Origin: Kiritimatiellaeota bacterium B1221
GTDB taxonomy: Bacteria > Verrucomicrobiota > Kiritimatiellia > SS1-B-03-39 > UBA6053
Reading direction: 5' to 3'
Assembly: GCA_029269125.1 (NCBI GenBank)
Contig: JARHXX010000013.1
Location: forward strand, 17,271 to 81,270
DNA: 64,000 nt
Shown here: one piece after another, positions 26,925-37,083 of the stretch
Position numbering within the stretch: position 1 is the stretch's first letter
Layout of the letters: the number at the start of each line of letters is the position of its first letter
The notes under the pieces: generated by a model
Seen by the model: only the letters and a program-made list of their open reading frames with translations
Told to the model about the DNA's origin: nothing
Databases searched by the model: none
Position numbers and translations under genes: made by a program

Positions 26925-27896
26925 ATGAAAATTGCTGAATTCCTTCCTGCGACCCCTAACCGTCTGTGGAAATTATCCGCTCAGCTGGGGGTGAAACATG
27001 CCATCTGCAAATGTGCGCCTGACCTCACCGGGCTGCCTGCCATCTGGAATATCGAGAGTCTTAAAACCATCAGGGATCGTTTCGACGGTGCCGGATTTAC
27101 ACTGGATGGGTTGGAAGGCGACCCATTCGATATGACCCGAATTAAACTGGGTTTAAAGGGGAGGGATGAGGATATTGAACGGTATCAGCAGATGTTGCGA
27201 AACATGGGGCGGTTGGAAATCCCCCTGATCTGTTACAATTTTATGGCGGGGATCGGCTGGCACCGCAATCAGACGGATGCCCCCGGACGGGGCGGGGCAC
27301 AGGTGACCCGATTTGATCTGGCGCTTGCGCCCAAAGACCTCACCGAATACGGGGAAGTCTCTGAGGAGCGGATGTGGGACAATTATACCTATTTTATTCA
27401 AAGCGTCATGCCGGTGGCTGAAGAGGCCGGGGTGAAAATGGGCATGCATCCCGATGATCCGCCTTTGCCTTCATTGCGGGGAATGGGACGGATTTTGTAT
27501 AGCCCCGAAAATTTTGATCGGGCCTTGTCGTTGGTGGACAGTTCCTGTCACGGGGTGACCTATTGTCAGGCCAACTTCGGGCTGATGGGGGCGGATCATG
27601 CGAAATGGATTCCGCATTTCGGAAAGAAGAATAAACTCTTTTTTGTGCACTTCCGCGATGTGAAGGGAACGGCGGAATGCTTTGATGAGACCTTTCATGA
27701 CGAAGGACCCGCCAATATGGTGGAAGTGCTGAAGCTGTACCATGAGAGCGGATTTGAGGGCCCGATCCGGGTGGATCATGTACCCAGTATGGCCGGAGAA
27801 GCCAATGATCAGCCGGGTTACGGAGATTTGGGGCGCCTGTTTGCTATCGGGTATCTCAAAGGAATTTTGGAGACTCTGGGCGTGCCGTTTGAATGA
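26925..27896 (+). CDS. uxuA: Mannonate dehydratase, UxuA-like
   Basis: Dehydrates D-mannonate to 2-keto-3-deoxygluconate in uronate catabolism. The TIM-barrel metal-binding blocks are MGMHPDDPP (His175 to Asp178), YCQANFGLMGAD, FFVHFRDVKGT, FHDEGPANM and IRVDHVP. At 323 residues it is shorter than E. coli UxuA (about 394) and lacks its inserted segment, as in many non-enteric forms. ATG 26925 is preferred over an in-frame GTG at 26907, which falls inside the inverted repeat. It lies with RraA and the decayed oxidoreductase. Confidence 0.92.
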   Translation: MKIAEFLPATPNRLWKLSAQLGVKHAICKCAPDLTGLPAIWNIESLKTIRDRFDGAGFTLDGLEGDPFDMTRIKLGLKGRDEDIERYQQMLRNMGRLEIPLICYNFMAGIGWHRNQTDAPGRGGAQVTRFDLALAPKDLTEYGEVSEERMWDNYTYFIQSVMPVAEEAGVKMGMHPDDPPLPSLRGMGRILYSPENFDRALSLVDSSCHGVTYCQANFGLMGADHAKWIPHFGKKNKLFFVHFRDVKGTAECFDETFHDEGPANMVEVLKLYHESGFEGPIRVDHVPSMAGEANDQPGYGDLGRLFAIGYLKGILETLGVPFE

Positions 27897-28143
27897 TGAA
27901 TCCTCCTGAGAGGGGATTGCATTTTGATGCAGATCGCCACTGCGTCCACTTTTGGATGCTGCGGATCCGTTAGGCCAGAGGGAGGGAGTGTCAGAGAGCT
28001 GAAGCGGCCGCAGACCTTTTGAATCCTTGCTGAGGCGCCTCTTTCCCTTGTTGAATAATTACTTTAATAGGTAAATAGTCAAGGATTTCCATTGAAGCGA
28101 AATGAATATCCATTAGCATAACTGTAACCCTTGGAGCCCATTT

Positions 28144-28953
28144 ATGACATTTTACCCTCTCAATTTAAAATTTATCACGACGGCAGCGCTGATGTTCTCT
28201 GTAAGGATTTTTGGAGAAGTGGTGTTGATATCAGAGGATTTTGGGGGGATCGCGACTGATGGTTTGAACGGGAAAAATGCCTCGACGTTCAGTTCCGCCA
28301 TAACTTCTGCGGGTGGTTCCAGTGTCTGGGCTGCGGGGACGGCGTTTAACGCGGATGGCAGTGTGGATGCAGGGGCCGCGACTTCCGGGGCCGCCGCCCG
28401 CTTAAATTTGGGAAGTTATATAAACGACCGTAAGGGAACCGCGACGGGAAAATTTTCGCTCACGGCCACCTTGGATCCTAATTCAGGTGGGGGATCCAAC
28501 TTTCTTTCCCTGGGCTATTTCACCGGGGCGATCGGGCTGACGGATGATTTTGCGAGTGATTCAAATGCTTATGCCAGGGCGACCGCCCTTACCCGCGTCA
28601 GTTCATCAAACATAAGTGAATATTTTGTGGGGCCAGGCACTTCATATTCAATCGATGCTATTAACGGTCGTGGATTGCGAACGTACACCATTGTTTTGGA
28701 TTTCACCCCGGCCGGTGGTTATGACGGGAGTACAAATTTCGGCACCATCTTTTTTCACAGTGATAACGATGGAGGAACACCTGCAACCCGCACGTTGAAC
28801 AGTAATCATTCTTTTCAGTATATCGGAATGACCCGGGACGATGATGTTGCCGGCGTTTTTAGTGATCTACAATTCACTCAAATTCCCGAACCTTCATCCT
28901 TACTGTTGATTGTGGTTGCGGGAATGGGAATTGCGGTATGGCGCCGTCGGTAA
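28144..28953 (+). CDS. PEP-CTERM sorting domain protein
   Basis: A 269-residue exported protein with an N-terminal signal peptide and the C-terminal sorting signal IPEPSSLLLIVVAGMG plus WRRR. The central ~220 residues are rich in Gly, Ser, Thr and Asn. They include a SGGGSNFLSLGYFTG stretch and look like a beta-sandwich surface protein. GGAG precedes the ATG. No catalytic motif is visible. It stands alone, convergent with the lyase at 29100. Confidence 0.85.
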   Translation: MTFYPLNLKFITTAALMFSVRIFGEVVLISEDFGGIATDGLNGKNASTFSSAITSAGGSSVWAAGTAFNADGSVDAGAATSGAAARLNLGSYINDRKGTATGKFSLTATLDPNSGGGSNFLSLGYFTGAIGLTDDFASDSNAYARATALTRVSSSNISEYFVGPGTSYSIDAINGRGLRTYTIVLDFTPAGGYDGSTNFGTIFFHSDNDGGTPATRTLNSNHSFQYIGMTRDDDVAGVFSDLQFTQIPEPSSLLLIVVAGMGIAVWRRR

Positions 28954-29099
28954 TTTAGATCTTTCAGCACCCTTTTTTTACACCGCGGATTCATGCGGAT
29001 ATTTTTGGGCGTCCAGGGGCTGGTCATGGATATTCTGACCGCCCCGCATGCGGGACTCCGGCTGGAATTCACCTAAAGGTGCCCATTCATTTTCCGGCT

Positions 29100-30962
29100 T
29101 TAATCCTTAAAAAATTTAAGGGCCTGAGGGGAGGCGAGGAATTTTACGGTGTAGGTTATCTCTGATTCCGGGGGCAAATCCTGTTCAAAATAAAGCATCC
29201 GGGTATTTGGGTTCTTTCTTTCCCATTCCTGCGGAGGGTCCGACACCTCAGATACTTGCCAGGTAACATCCTCTAATCCATTCAGCTGGAGCTGGAGAAG
29301 CTGGTTGTCTTGCTTCAGGACTGGACCTTGTGGGTGGCTTAAATCCACTTGGGCATGTGTGAGCATGGCCCAGCGGATTTGGGTGGGCTGATTCAAGGTG
29401 CGAAGTTGATCTTCAATAATGACTTTTCCGGTTTCGATTAATTGAATCTTACGGTGGGTAGACGCGAGTTGCCCCCGGTAGATGGTGGATAGATCCACGG
29501 TAGTGGCTGATTCGTCAGATTTCAGTATGTTTGCGTGTCCATCCACCCGTTGTTGCTGGCCGTTTACGGTGAGGATATTGTGGCTGAAGCTTCCAATCCT
29601 GAAAATTTCCCAACGTTCACTGGCTTGTTCCCGCATCCAAAGAATCATGCCTGCGGATTCCGCTTTATGATAATTTTCCATGCCCAGATCCAGCGCCCAA
29701 CGGACCCCGTTTATTTCCAGCACGAAACTTCCCGCATCCATGTGCGCGTGATTGAGAGAGGGGGAACCTCCTTTAATGGCGGCGTAAGTGTCATCGGTAT
29801 CCCAACCCGAACGATAAAAAGCGACAGGCATTTCTCCATCGGCTTTCCAGTGGGTGAGGCTGGGTTTTATCTGTTCCGGTTGAGCGGGGGCCCAGAGTAA
29901 GAGGAAGGGCATAAAACGTTTTGAATGATTCTGCATATTCACATCTGATTCTAAATATTTTCCAATCAGATTCACTTCATTCCAAAGCAGGGAGGGCTTC
30001 TTCTGCTGTTGTGCCATCCAATATAAACCGGGATTGATCCCTGCATGTTCAACACTGTCCGCATAATTAAAGTAGTCGCCTGACGGCCCTTTGATGTGTT
30101 GCATATAATCGGCGGATTCCATGAAGCCGGGCATCTTGGAAAGTCCGAAATCGCTGCCGAAGGCCTGCTGAACGGCATCGAAAAACAAAATATTATAGGT
30201 GGTGCCGTATGCCCAGTAGATCGGGCCCTCCACGTAGGCGCCATCCGGCGCATAGGTTTTAAGCACCCTGGGGAGGCTGTTCACTGCGCGTTGCAGAATG
30301 GTCTCTGCGAGTGCGGGGGCTTCCTCATAAATTGCCAATGCTCCCAAAGTCATGCCGGTATTGCAAACCTGGTTCCAATTGTTGTCCGTGGTAACGAATC
30401 CGGGTTCTTTCCCGTTGTTCGCGGGAGGCATGGATGGCCGCAGGCCTTTTTCTAAAACAGCATTTACGATGAGGGCGCGGTCTGCTTCGCCGATGACCGG
30501 ATAGAGCCAATCATATCCGATCGCCATGGCAGTGGTCATTTCGGCCACATCGAGAAAGTGACTGGGGTTCCAGTCTGTGAAGTTTGCAATTGCGCGCATT
30601 TCTTCGATGGCCCGTTCTGCGTATTTTGTTTCTCCGGTGAGTCTATACGCAAAGGACAGGTAGCCGATTCGTTTCAGCGCGATGCGTGAAATGTCCAGGA
30701 GTCGGCGGCCGGTGACGATCCGTTCTACCGGCGGAAGATCCAGGACGCTATGGGCGTCGGAAATGACTTTTTCGGCAAGGGGTTGAAGGAAAAGGCTGGA
30801 GGAAATTTTTTTCCGCCATGCGTCTTCCTGATCCGCGGAAAGGAAAAGCCGGGGGTGGGACGGAGAAAGACTTTTCATGGCTTGGGTCACCTGGAGGGAG
30901 CTGGCGTGTAAATGAAATGAGGTCAGAGAGATGAAAAGACTGCTTATGTGAAGGAATCTCAT
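29100..30962 (-). CDS. Secreted heparinase II/III-type polysaccharide lyase
   Basis: A 620-residue exported protein (signal peptide to about residue 20) with an (alpha/alpha) toroid followed by a beta-sandwich C-terminal domain. The N-terminal part has TTDNNWNQVCNTGM (residues 191-204). The catalytic heparinase-II/III block is SLNHAHMDAGSFVLEINGVR, with Asn404, His405 and His407. Such enzymes cleave uronate-containing polymers (heparin, alginate, oligouronides) by beta-elimination, matching the nearby mannonate dehydratase. The exact PL family and substrate cannot be fixed. Confidence 0.87.
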   Translation of the reverse strand: MRFLHISSLFISLTSFHLHASSLQVTQAMKSLSPSHPRLFLSADQEDAWRKKISSSLFLQPLAEKVISDAHSVLDLPPVERIVTGRRLLDISRIALKRIGYLSFAYRLTGETKYAERAIEEMRAIANFTDWNPSHFLDVAEMTTAMAIGYDWLYPVIGEADRALIVNAVLEKGLRPSMPPANNGKEPGFVTTDNNWNQVCNTGMTLGALAIYEEAPALAETILQRAVNSLPRVLKTYAPDGAYVEGPIYWAYGTTYNILFFDAVQQAFGSDFGLSKMPGFMESADYMQHIKGPSGDYFNYADSVEHAGINPGLYWMAQQQKKPSLLWNEVNLIGKYLESDVNMQNHSKRFMPFLLLWAPAQPEQIKPSLTHWKADGEMPVAFYRSGWDTDDTYAAIKGGSPSLNHAHMDAGSFVLEINGVRWALDLGMENYHKAESAGMILWMREQASERWEIFRIGSFSHNILTVNGQQQRVDGHANILKSDESATTVDLSTIYRGQLASTHRKIQLIETGKVIIEDQLRTLNQPTQIRWAMLTHAQVDLSHPQGPVLKQDNQLLQLQLNGLEDVTWQVSEVSDPPQEWERKNPNTRMLYFEQDLPPESEITYTVKFLASPQALKFFKD

Positions 30963-31091
30963 GGTCTCCTTCTATTGGGCTTTTGCATGGAGGCAAGGGT
31001 AAAACAAGGGGGCGTGGCAGGGGGCTCTGCTCTATTCTGAATCGGTATATAAGGGGTTTACATCCCCATACAAAGAGCGCATCATCGATGA

Positions 31092-31661
31092 ATGAAATCG
31101 ATAATAACCCCCTGCTGTTTCATTGTTTTTGGTTTTGCGGCTTTGGCAGATGAAGGCGTCGCTGTAGCCGGTCATTTTTCACCGGTGGTTTCTACCCGGG
31201 AAAGTTTCGGAGTGGATGTGAAGGGGACGGACTTTTATTTAGAAACTTTGAAACATCAGATTGTGACTGCATTTGGATCTGAAGGAGCCGAAGTGTCTGT
31301 TGTCCTGGAAGAAGAAGATTTGAATCTGAAATACAGGACGAGACACTTTTGGATTCATAGTGGTTCTAAGACCGGCGAATGGTCGGAGAAGGCACGTGAG
31401 GTGGAGGGGCCCTCACACAAGGGCATCATGGTCCGGGTCATGATGCAACCCGCATCTTTACGGAGAGCATGGGATCGGTCCGTCAATGATGCGGGTGCGA
31501 CCATTGCGTTCGAAAGTTCCGCGCCTTATTGGAAGTCCTTTATCTGGGTGATGCCGGTGGCTGACGGGAACAAGCATGTAATGGTTATACTCGATCACGG
31601 AAGCGGTGCAGACCGAGATACGCTAAAGAAGCTGAAACAGATATTCAGCGAGCTTCGGTAG
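31092..31661 (+). CDS. Small exported protein of unknown function
   Basis: A 189-residue protein with a signal peptide (to about residue 20) and no recognised family. The mature part is mixed alpha/beta with charged blocks (VVLEEEDLNLKYRTRHFWIH, residues 75-94). There are no cysteines after the leader. It faces away from the lyase at 29100. The codon pattern looks native. Confidence 0.6.
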   Translation: MKSIITPCCFIVFGFAALADEGVAVAGHFSPVVSTRESFGVDVKGTDFYLETLKHQIVTAFGSEGAEVSVVLEEEDLNLKYRTRHFWIHSGSKTGEWSEKAREVEGPSHKGIMVRVMMQPASLRRAWDRSVNDAGATIAFESSAPYWKSFIWVMPVADGNKHVMVILDHGSGADRDTLKKLKQIFSELR

Positions 31662-31681
31662 ATTTACAAAAGCGAAGGTCG

Positions 31682-31735
31682 AACATTGAACGTTCTGCAT
31701 TGAACATCGAAAGAAAACCTTCGACGTTCAATGTT
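31682..31735. repeat. Inverted-repeat element of TTGAACGTT-type units
   Basis: AACATTGAACG (31682-31692) is inverted as CGTTCAATGTT (31725-31735), within a cluster of degenerate TTGAAC/GTTCAA units extending to about 31755. It lies just downstream of the DEAD-box helicase stop, convergent with the gene at 31092. It may act as a transcript end, or be a decayed repeat family member. Confidence 0.55.
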
Positions 31736-31766
31736 GAACGTTGGCTGTTCAAGGTTCGAAACGAGC

Positions 31767-33671
31767 TTAGCGGCGTCCGCGGTTTCCACCACCGGAGCGT
31801 CCGCCCCCCTGGCGTCCACGCCCTCCGCCGCCTTGCCGGCCGCGTCCTCCGCCCCCTTGACGGCCTCCGCCTCCACCGCCACTGCGGCGCTGGCGTCTGG
31901 GGACTTCGCGTTCTTCAACCGTGAGCCATTCCTCTTCGGGCTGGGTGCATTTGAGGTCGCGACCGATGTATTTTTCGATATCCGGAATCATCATGGAATC
32001 GAATTCGGAAGCGAAGCAAACGGACTGACCTTCATCTCCGGCGCGGCCGGTACGGCCGATACGGTGAACGTAGTCTTCCGGATCTTCGGGAAGGTTGTAA
32101 TTGATGACCAGGCCGACTTCATCGACGTGGATGCCGCGTCCTGCAACATCGGTGGCCACCACGACGGGGGTTTTACCGGATTTGAACTCTTCCAGTGTGC
32201 GTACCCGTTTTGCCTGGGGAACCGCACCGGAAAGCAGGGCGGCTTTGAATCCGTAGGCGTTCAGATGGTCGCATAAATCCTGGGAGGTGTCCCGGCGGTT
32301 GGCAAAGATCAGGGTGCGTGGCGGATCGAGTTTGCGCAACAGGTTGACCGTGAGGGCAAATTTTTCTTTATCGGTGACGATGTAGACGGTTTGGTCCACG
32401 GTGTCTGCCGCCACGGAAGTGGGTTCGATCACGATGCTAATCGGGTCGCGGGTCCAGGAGGTGGCCAGACGTTTGATGTCGTCGGTGAAGGTCGCGGAAA
32501 AGAACAGGGTTTGCCGTTTGTCTTTATGCGGGGTGGCATACACGATGCGTTTCACATCGGGGATAAATCCCATGTCCAGCATGCGGTCGGCTTCGTCGAG
32601 CACCAAAATTTCCACTTGGGAAAGGTCGATGACCCGCGAGCGCATGAAGTCAATCAGACGTCCGGGGGTGGCGGCGACCAGGTCTACCCGATGGTGGCGC
32701 AGGGCTTCTTTTTGAGGTTCGTAATCCAATCCGCCATACACCGGCAAACTTTGCATTTCGGTGTATTTCATCAGTTCAGCGGCTTCCTCTTCGATCTGCA
32801 GGACCAGTTCCCGGGTGGGGGCGAGGATGAGCATGCGCGGGGTGCCGTTGGGAAGATCCGGTTTGGGATTTTTCAGCAGACGGGTCATACTCGCCAGCAA
32901 AAAGGCTGCGGTTTTACCGGTGCCGGTCTGGGCCTGGCCCATGCCATCGCGTCCGCCCAGGAGTTCGGGGAGGATTTCCGCCTGAATGGGGGTGCAGTAT
33001 TCATACTTTAAATCGGAGATGGCGTGAAGCAATTCGTCGGCCAATCCCACTTCTGAAAAGCGCATTTTGCCTTCGACTTCAGCCACTTTCACTTGATCTG
33101 GTGTCCAATTTCCCGCTTCGGGTTTGGGACGGGGAAAGGAGAAGCCTTTGCCGCGGGTGCTGCCCGGGCGGTTCTCGCGGTTTTGTTTATCGCGATTCTG
33201 ATTTCTGCCGCCCCGGTTTGAGCGCTCACCGTTTTCGGAACGATTCTGGTTCCGCGGTTTACGGTTGCGGGGGGGGCGGTCTCCATGTTTTTCCCCTTCG
33301 CGACGGGGACGGTCTTCGGAGCGTTTGTCGGAACGATTTCCCGAGCGGTTGTCTGAGCGGTTGTTTGAGCGATTTCCCGAACGGTTCCCCGATCTTCTGG
33401 AAGAACCCTCGCGGGAGTTTTGTTCATCGGAGGATTTCGCCGTGCTTTTGCCGGGGCGCCATTCCTCCTGTTGGTTGGCGCGTTTTTTCTTGGCTTCCTT
33501 GAGGGGCTCCGGTGCGTGGGAGTCAGAGGGCGCTTCTTCGCGAATTTTTGATTTCCGGGCCTCGGTGGGTTTCGGATGCTCCGTTTTGGGGGCTTCGGAT
33601 TTTCTTTCAGCGGGTTGGGCTGAGGTCTTTTTTATGAGGGACTTAACTTTCTTCAGTAGTGATACAGGCAT
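31767..33671 (-). CDS. DEAD-box RNA helicase with RS/RGG-like tails
   Basis: ATP-dependent RNA helicase of the RhlE/RhlB class, 634 residues. The core has AQTGTGKT (motif I), PTRELV (Ia), DEAD (II), SAT (III) and HRIGRTGRAG (VI). It is preceded by ~190 disordered residues with SGNRSGNRSNNRSDNRSG-type repeats. It is followed by a Gly/Arg tail of GGRQGGGGRGRQGGGG units. Such tails bind RNA and promote condensation in other helicases. The ATG lies 1 nt behind the HAD stop, so the two genes form an operon. Confidence 0.94.
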   Translation of the reverse strand: MPVSLLKKVKSLIKKTSAQPAERKSEAPKTEHPKPTEARKSKIREEAPSDSHAPEPLKEAKKKRANQQEEWRPGKSTAKSSDEQNSREGSSRRSGNRSGNRSNNRSDNRSGNRSDKRSEDRPRREGEKHGDRPPRNRKPRNQNRSENGERSNRGGRNQNRDKQNRENRPGSTRGKGFSFPRPKPEAGNWTPDQVKVAEVEGKMRFSEVGLADELLHAISDLKYEYCTPIQAEILPELLGGRDGMGQAQTGTGKTAAFLLASMTRLLKNPKPDLPNGTPRMLILAPTRELVLQIEEEAAELMKYTEMQSLPVYGGLDYEPQKEALRHHRVDLVAATPGRLIDFMRSRVIDLSQVEILVLDEADRMLDMGFIPDVKRIVYATPHKDKRQTLFFSATFTDDIKRLATSWTRDPISIVIEPTSVAADTVDQTVYIVTDKEKFALTVNLLRKLDPPRTLIFANRRDTSQDLCDHLNAYGFKAALLSGAVPQAKRVRTLEEFKSGKTPVVVATDVAGRGIHVDEVGLVINYNLPEDPEDYVHRIGRTGRAGDEGQSVCFASEFDSMMIPDIEKYIGRDLKCTQPEEEWLTVEEREVPRRQRRSGGGGGGRQGGGGRGRQGGGGRGRQGGGRSGGGNRGRR

Positions 33672-33672
33672 A

Positions 33673-34308
33673 TTATTTTTCCATTTTCTTCATCATTGAG
33701 GCGGCTGGACCCACAGCCACCACCCGCATTCCCGCGGATGTTGCCGCCTCAATTCCGGGCGGCCCGTCTTCAAGTACCAGGCAATCCTCCGGCTTCACTC
33801 CCAGCTTTTCCGCTGCGAGCAAATACATATCGGGGGCCGGTTTGCCATGTACCACATCTTCAGGCGTGACAACCACGCTGAATAAATCTCTAAGCCCTGC
33901 ATTGAACAGGGTTTGTTCGACCGTTTGACGGTTGCCACCGCTCACCACCGCCACGGGATGGGTTTTCGCCACTTTACGGGCAAAATCCGTTATGGGGGTA
34001 ATGAGGGGATGATCGTGGGTTTGGTCGAGAAAGTGTTTTCGTTTTAATCGTGCCAGCTCTTCCGGATCGTGATCGATCTCCAGATGTGAGCAGATTTCGC
34101 GGGCCACCAAATGGCCGGCCATGCCCCCCCAGGTGCAAAAGTGGTCATAGGCGAGGGGAGCCTGTACCTTCTGGTCACGGAGGATGGCTTCCCAGCTCCG
34201 GTAATGGGCGCCCATGGTGTCTACAAGCGTGCCGTCACAATCAAAAAGAACTGCGTTTACCTGCTTTTCGAGCCCCTCCAGGGGTTCGGATATATAAAGA
34301 TCAATCAT
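33673..34308 (-). CDS. HAD-superfamily phosphatase, YqaB-like
   Basis: Cytoplasmic HAD subfamily I protein. Motif I is LFDCDGTLVDTMGAHY, motif II VVSGGNRQTVE, motif III GKPAPDMY and motif IV LEDGPPGIEAA. Together they resemble fructose-1-phosphate/6-phosphogluconate-type phosphatases or beta-phosphoglucomutase. The start MIDLYISEP at 34308 gives 211 residues; a longer in-frame opening lacks conserved sequence. It is directly upstream of the helicase and differs from the HAD protein at 1630. Confidence 0.85.
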   Translation of the reverse strand: MIDLYISEPLEGLEKQVNAVLFDCDGTLVDTMGAHYRSWEAILRDQKVQAPLAYDHFCTWGGMAGHLVAREICSHLEIDHDPEELARLKRKHFLDQTHDHPLITPITDFARKVAKTHPVAVVSGGNRQTVEQTLFNAGLRDLFSVVVTPEDVVHGKPAPDMYLLAAEKLGVKPEDCLVLEDGPPGIEAATSAGMRVVAVGPAASMMKKMEK

Positions 34309-34426
34309 AGGGGGTATTAAAATTTCGGGTTTTACCCGTTCTGCATTGCTTTTGAAGTGACAGCTTCCCCGACTGCCATTAGGGTGTTGTTTCCACACCG
34401 ACTCCCAAATTTGCTGGATCTTCTAT

Positions 34427-35155
34427 ATGCTTACATTATTGCGAACGCTATTCTTTTTTGTGGTTTTCTGGATACATCAATTGTTGATCTTGCCTCTTTT
34501 GGTGTATTTTCATGTCCGACACCATTTTTCCGGTCCAGAGGCCGTGCGCAAGCCTGTCTGCGCCATTGGCAGGGGATGGGGAGGATTGATGTGCTGGTTG
34601 GGAGGCGTGAAATTGGATCGTCAGGACCACTCTGGGATCCTGCCGGGGGAAGCGGTGCTGTTCGTCAGTAATCATCAAGGAGACTTCGATATCCCCATCC
34701 TGTTGAACCAGGGCGGACGGGATCTTGCATTTGTGGCCAAAAAGGAATTGGGAAAATTGCCTTTGGTGAGCAATTGGATGTATCTCATGGGCTGTATTTT
34801 TCTCGACCGGGATGACCGCCGGAAGCAGGTGGGGCAAATCAAACAAACGGTGGCGAACCTGCAAAGCGGGCTTTCGATGGTGATTTTTCCCGAAGGAACC
34901 CGAAGTCGTGGACCGGAGATGCAGCCTTTCTCGAAAGGGAGTCTGAATATTGCCGAAAGGGCGGGGGTTCGTATTGTCCCGGTGACTTTGAAGGATTCAT
35001 ATACGCTCAAGCCCAAGGGACGTTGGGGGTTCCCCGGAGGAAAGGCGAAAATGATTTTGCACCCCGCCATCGACCCCAAAAAGCTGGACCCCGACATCAA
35101 AGCGCGTCTACATGAACATGTGCAGGAAATTATTCAGGCAGGGTTGGATGGGTAG
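34427..35155 (+). CDS. plsC: 1-acyl-sn-glycerol-3-phosphate acyltransferase
   Basis: Membrane-bound acyltransferase, 242 residues. An N-terminal helix (residues ~4-28) is followed by block I NHQGDFD (NHx4D) and the FPEGTRSRG motif of block III, with PFSKGSLNIA between. It is the second PlsC-type protein in the window; its sequence differs from the one at position 1. It is divergent from the HAD-helicase pair. Confidence 0.92.
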   Translation: MLTLLRTLFFFVVFWIHQLLILPLLVYFHVRHHFSGPEAVRKPVCAIGRGWGGLMCWLGGVKLDRQDHSGILPGEAVLFVSNHQGDFDIPILLNQGGRDLAFVAKKELGKLPLVSNWMYLMGCIFLDRDDRRKQVGQIKQTVANLQSGLSMVIFPEGTRSRGPEMQPFSKGSLNIAERAGVRIVPVTLKDSYTLKPKGRWGFPGGKAKMILHPAIDPKKLDPDIKARLHEHVQEIIQAGLDG

Positions 35156-35370
35156 TTTTGTCGGGAAATTTTCGGAGTCCCGCCCTTCAGGCGGTTTGAA
35201 GAGGATGCCTTCAGGCTTCCGGGTTTCAATTCCCGAGTTCTTATTAAGTGGGCTGTCTTTTTGAAAAAATCAGAACGTAGTCTCTGTATCCGCCTCTGCG
35301 TAAACGCTTCGGTGAAAGCCGAGTGAACTCGGTACTCCGAACTATTCTTCCCGCCTCGAAAGATTAAATC

Positions 35371-37083
35371 TTAAGATTTAGCGGCTAAAAGCTGTTCCGC
35401 CAGTGCCAAGGCCTCATCAAAGGTGGCCGTGAAATTTTCGAATCCCGCTTTATCCACAAATCCCGATTTGCGCATCATGCTGAGGGGTTGCAGATGCACC
35501 CCGCTTAAGATGACGCATTTATGATGTTCCTGCATGCGTTCGACCAGGCTTTCCAGTGCGTTTAAGCCGGTGGCGTCCATGGCGGTAACCAGATGCAGGC
35601 GTAAAATCAGAACCTCCGGCAAGCCTGCCGAAGCTTCCATGGCCGCTTCCATTTTTTCGGCAGCGCCAAACATGAAGGGGCCGAAAATCCGGTACACCTG
35701 CACGCCTTCGGGAATGGTTTTTCCCTGGGCCATTTGTTCCGGGCGTTCGAGCATATCCTGATCTGTAACCGCACTGACTTCGGTGGTCTCAGAGACTCTT
35801 CGAATATAAAGAATGGCAGCCAGGACCATCCCGACTTGAACGGCCACCACCAAATCAAATATCACGGTGAGGGCAAAGGTGGTTATCAGGACCAATGCAT
35901 CACTGCGGGGCATTTTCAGGCAACGGCTGAGTTCGTGCCAGTCTCCCATGCGGATGGCGACCACCATGAGCACTGCGGACATGGCGGTCATGGGAATCAT
36001 TCCCGCCCATTTGGATCCGATGAGCATAAGCAGCAACAGGGTGATGGCATGGACGATACCGGAGATCGGGGTTTTGCCTCCGCTGTTAATATTGGCGGTG
36101 GTGCGGGCGATGGCGCCGGTGGCGGGGAGTCCGCCAAACAGCGGGCTGCAAAGGTTGGCGACGCCCTGGGCCACCAGTTCGGTATTGCTGTCATGCCGGT
36201 CTCCGGAAAGGCCGTCCGCCACTACCGCAGAAAGCAGAGATTCAATGGCACCTAAAATTGCAATGGCGGTGGCGGGGCCAATGAGATCACGGATCATCTC
36301 CCCATCCATTTGCGGCAATTTCGGCTGGGGGAGACCCGAGGAAAGTGCACCCGCTCCAAACTTACTGGCAATGGTTTCAACCCCGGTCCCTTTCCACAAG
36401 ACGACGAATACCGTGGCAATAAGCATCGCCACAATGGAGCCCGGGACTCTTTTCATATGCAATTGGGGCCAGAAGAGAATGATTGCGATACAAACGACCC
36501 CCAAGAGGGCCGTGACAGGATTTAATGAAGACGCGTGATGAATGAGCCATTCGACTTTTTCAAAAAATTCCCTGGGCGCTGCTCCGGTTTGGTATCCCAG
36601 AAGGTCGGGGATCTGTGAAAGCATGATGGATATGGCAATGCCGGTGGTAAATCCACTGGTGACAGGCCAGGGAATATATTTGATCAGGGTTCCCATGCGG
36701 GTGAGCCCCATCACGATGAGGATGCAGCCCGCCATAAGGGTGGAGATCAGCAGTCCCTGAAACCCGTGTTCCTGGATGATCAGGAGCACGATGGGAATAA
36801 AAGCAGCGGTGGGCCCGCCAATTTGTACCCGGCTGCCCCCCAGTGAAGAGATTAAAGCTCCGGCTAAAATCGCGGTAATAATGCCAATGGCTGGTGCGGG
36901 CAAGCCGGTTTCTGTGCCTGCGGGAATGCTCGCAATCCCTAATGCCAACGCGAGGGGCAGGGCGATGAGGCCTACGGTCATGCCGGAGATGATTTCGGTG
37001 CCCCAGGGGATCTTCTCCGCTTTTGAGCTCCAGAGTTCTAGTAATCGGGGTCGAAAGAGTGGAGAAGAGGATGAATTTTTCAT
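35371..37083 (-). CDS. SulP-family anion transporter with STAS domain
   Basis: Predicted inner-membrane sulfate, bicarbonate or other anion transporter, 570 residues. The membrane part carries the SulP signature around GLPAPAIGIITAILAGALIS and QIGGPTAAFI, with 10-14 helices. A cytoplasmic STAS domain occupies the last ~110 residues (VYRIFGPFMFGAAEKMEAA, LHLVTAMDATGLNAL). It is a monocistronic unit. Sulfate released by the sulfatases is a plausible cargo, but bicarbonate is equally possible. Confidence 0.9.
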   Translation of the reverse strand: MKNSSSSPLFRPRLLELWSSKAEKIPWGTEIISGMTVGLIALPLALALGIASIPAGTETGLPAPAIGIITAILAGALISSLGGSRVQIGGPTAAFIPIVLLIIQEHGFQGLLISTLMAGCILIVMGLTRMGTLIKYIPWPVTSGFTTGIAISIMLSQIPDLLGYQTGAAPREFFEKVEWLIHHASSLNPVTALLGVVCIAIILFWPQLHMKRVPGSIVAMLIATVFVVLWKGTGVETIASKFGAGALSSGLPQPKLPQMDGEMIRDLIGPATAIAILGAIESLLSAVVADGLSGDRHDSNTELVAQGVANLCSPLFGGLPATGAIARTTANINSGGKTPISGIVHAITLLLLMLIGSKWAGMIPMTAMSAVLMVVAIRMGDWHELSRCLKMPRSDALVLITTFALTVIFDLVVAVQVGMVLAAILYIRRVSETTEVSAVTDQDMLERPEQMAQGKTIPEGVQVYRIFGPFMFGAAEKMEAAMEASAGLPEVLILRLHLVTAMDATGLNALESLVERMQEHHKCVILSGVHLQPLSMMRKSGFVDKAGFENFTATFDEALALAEQLLAAKS

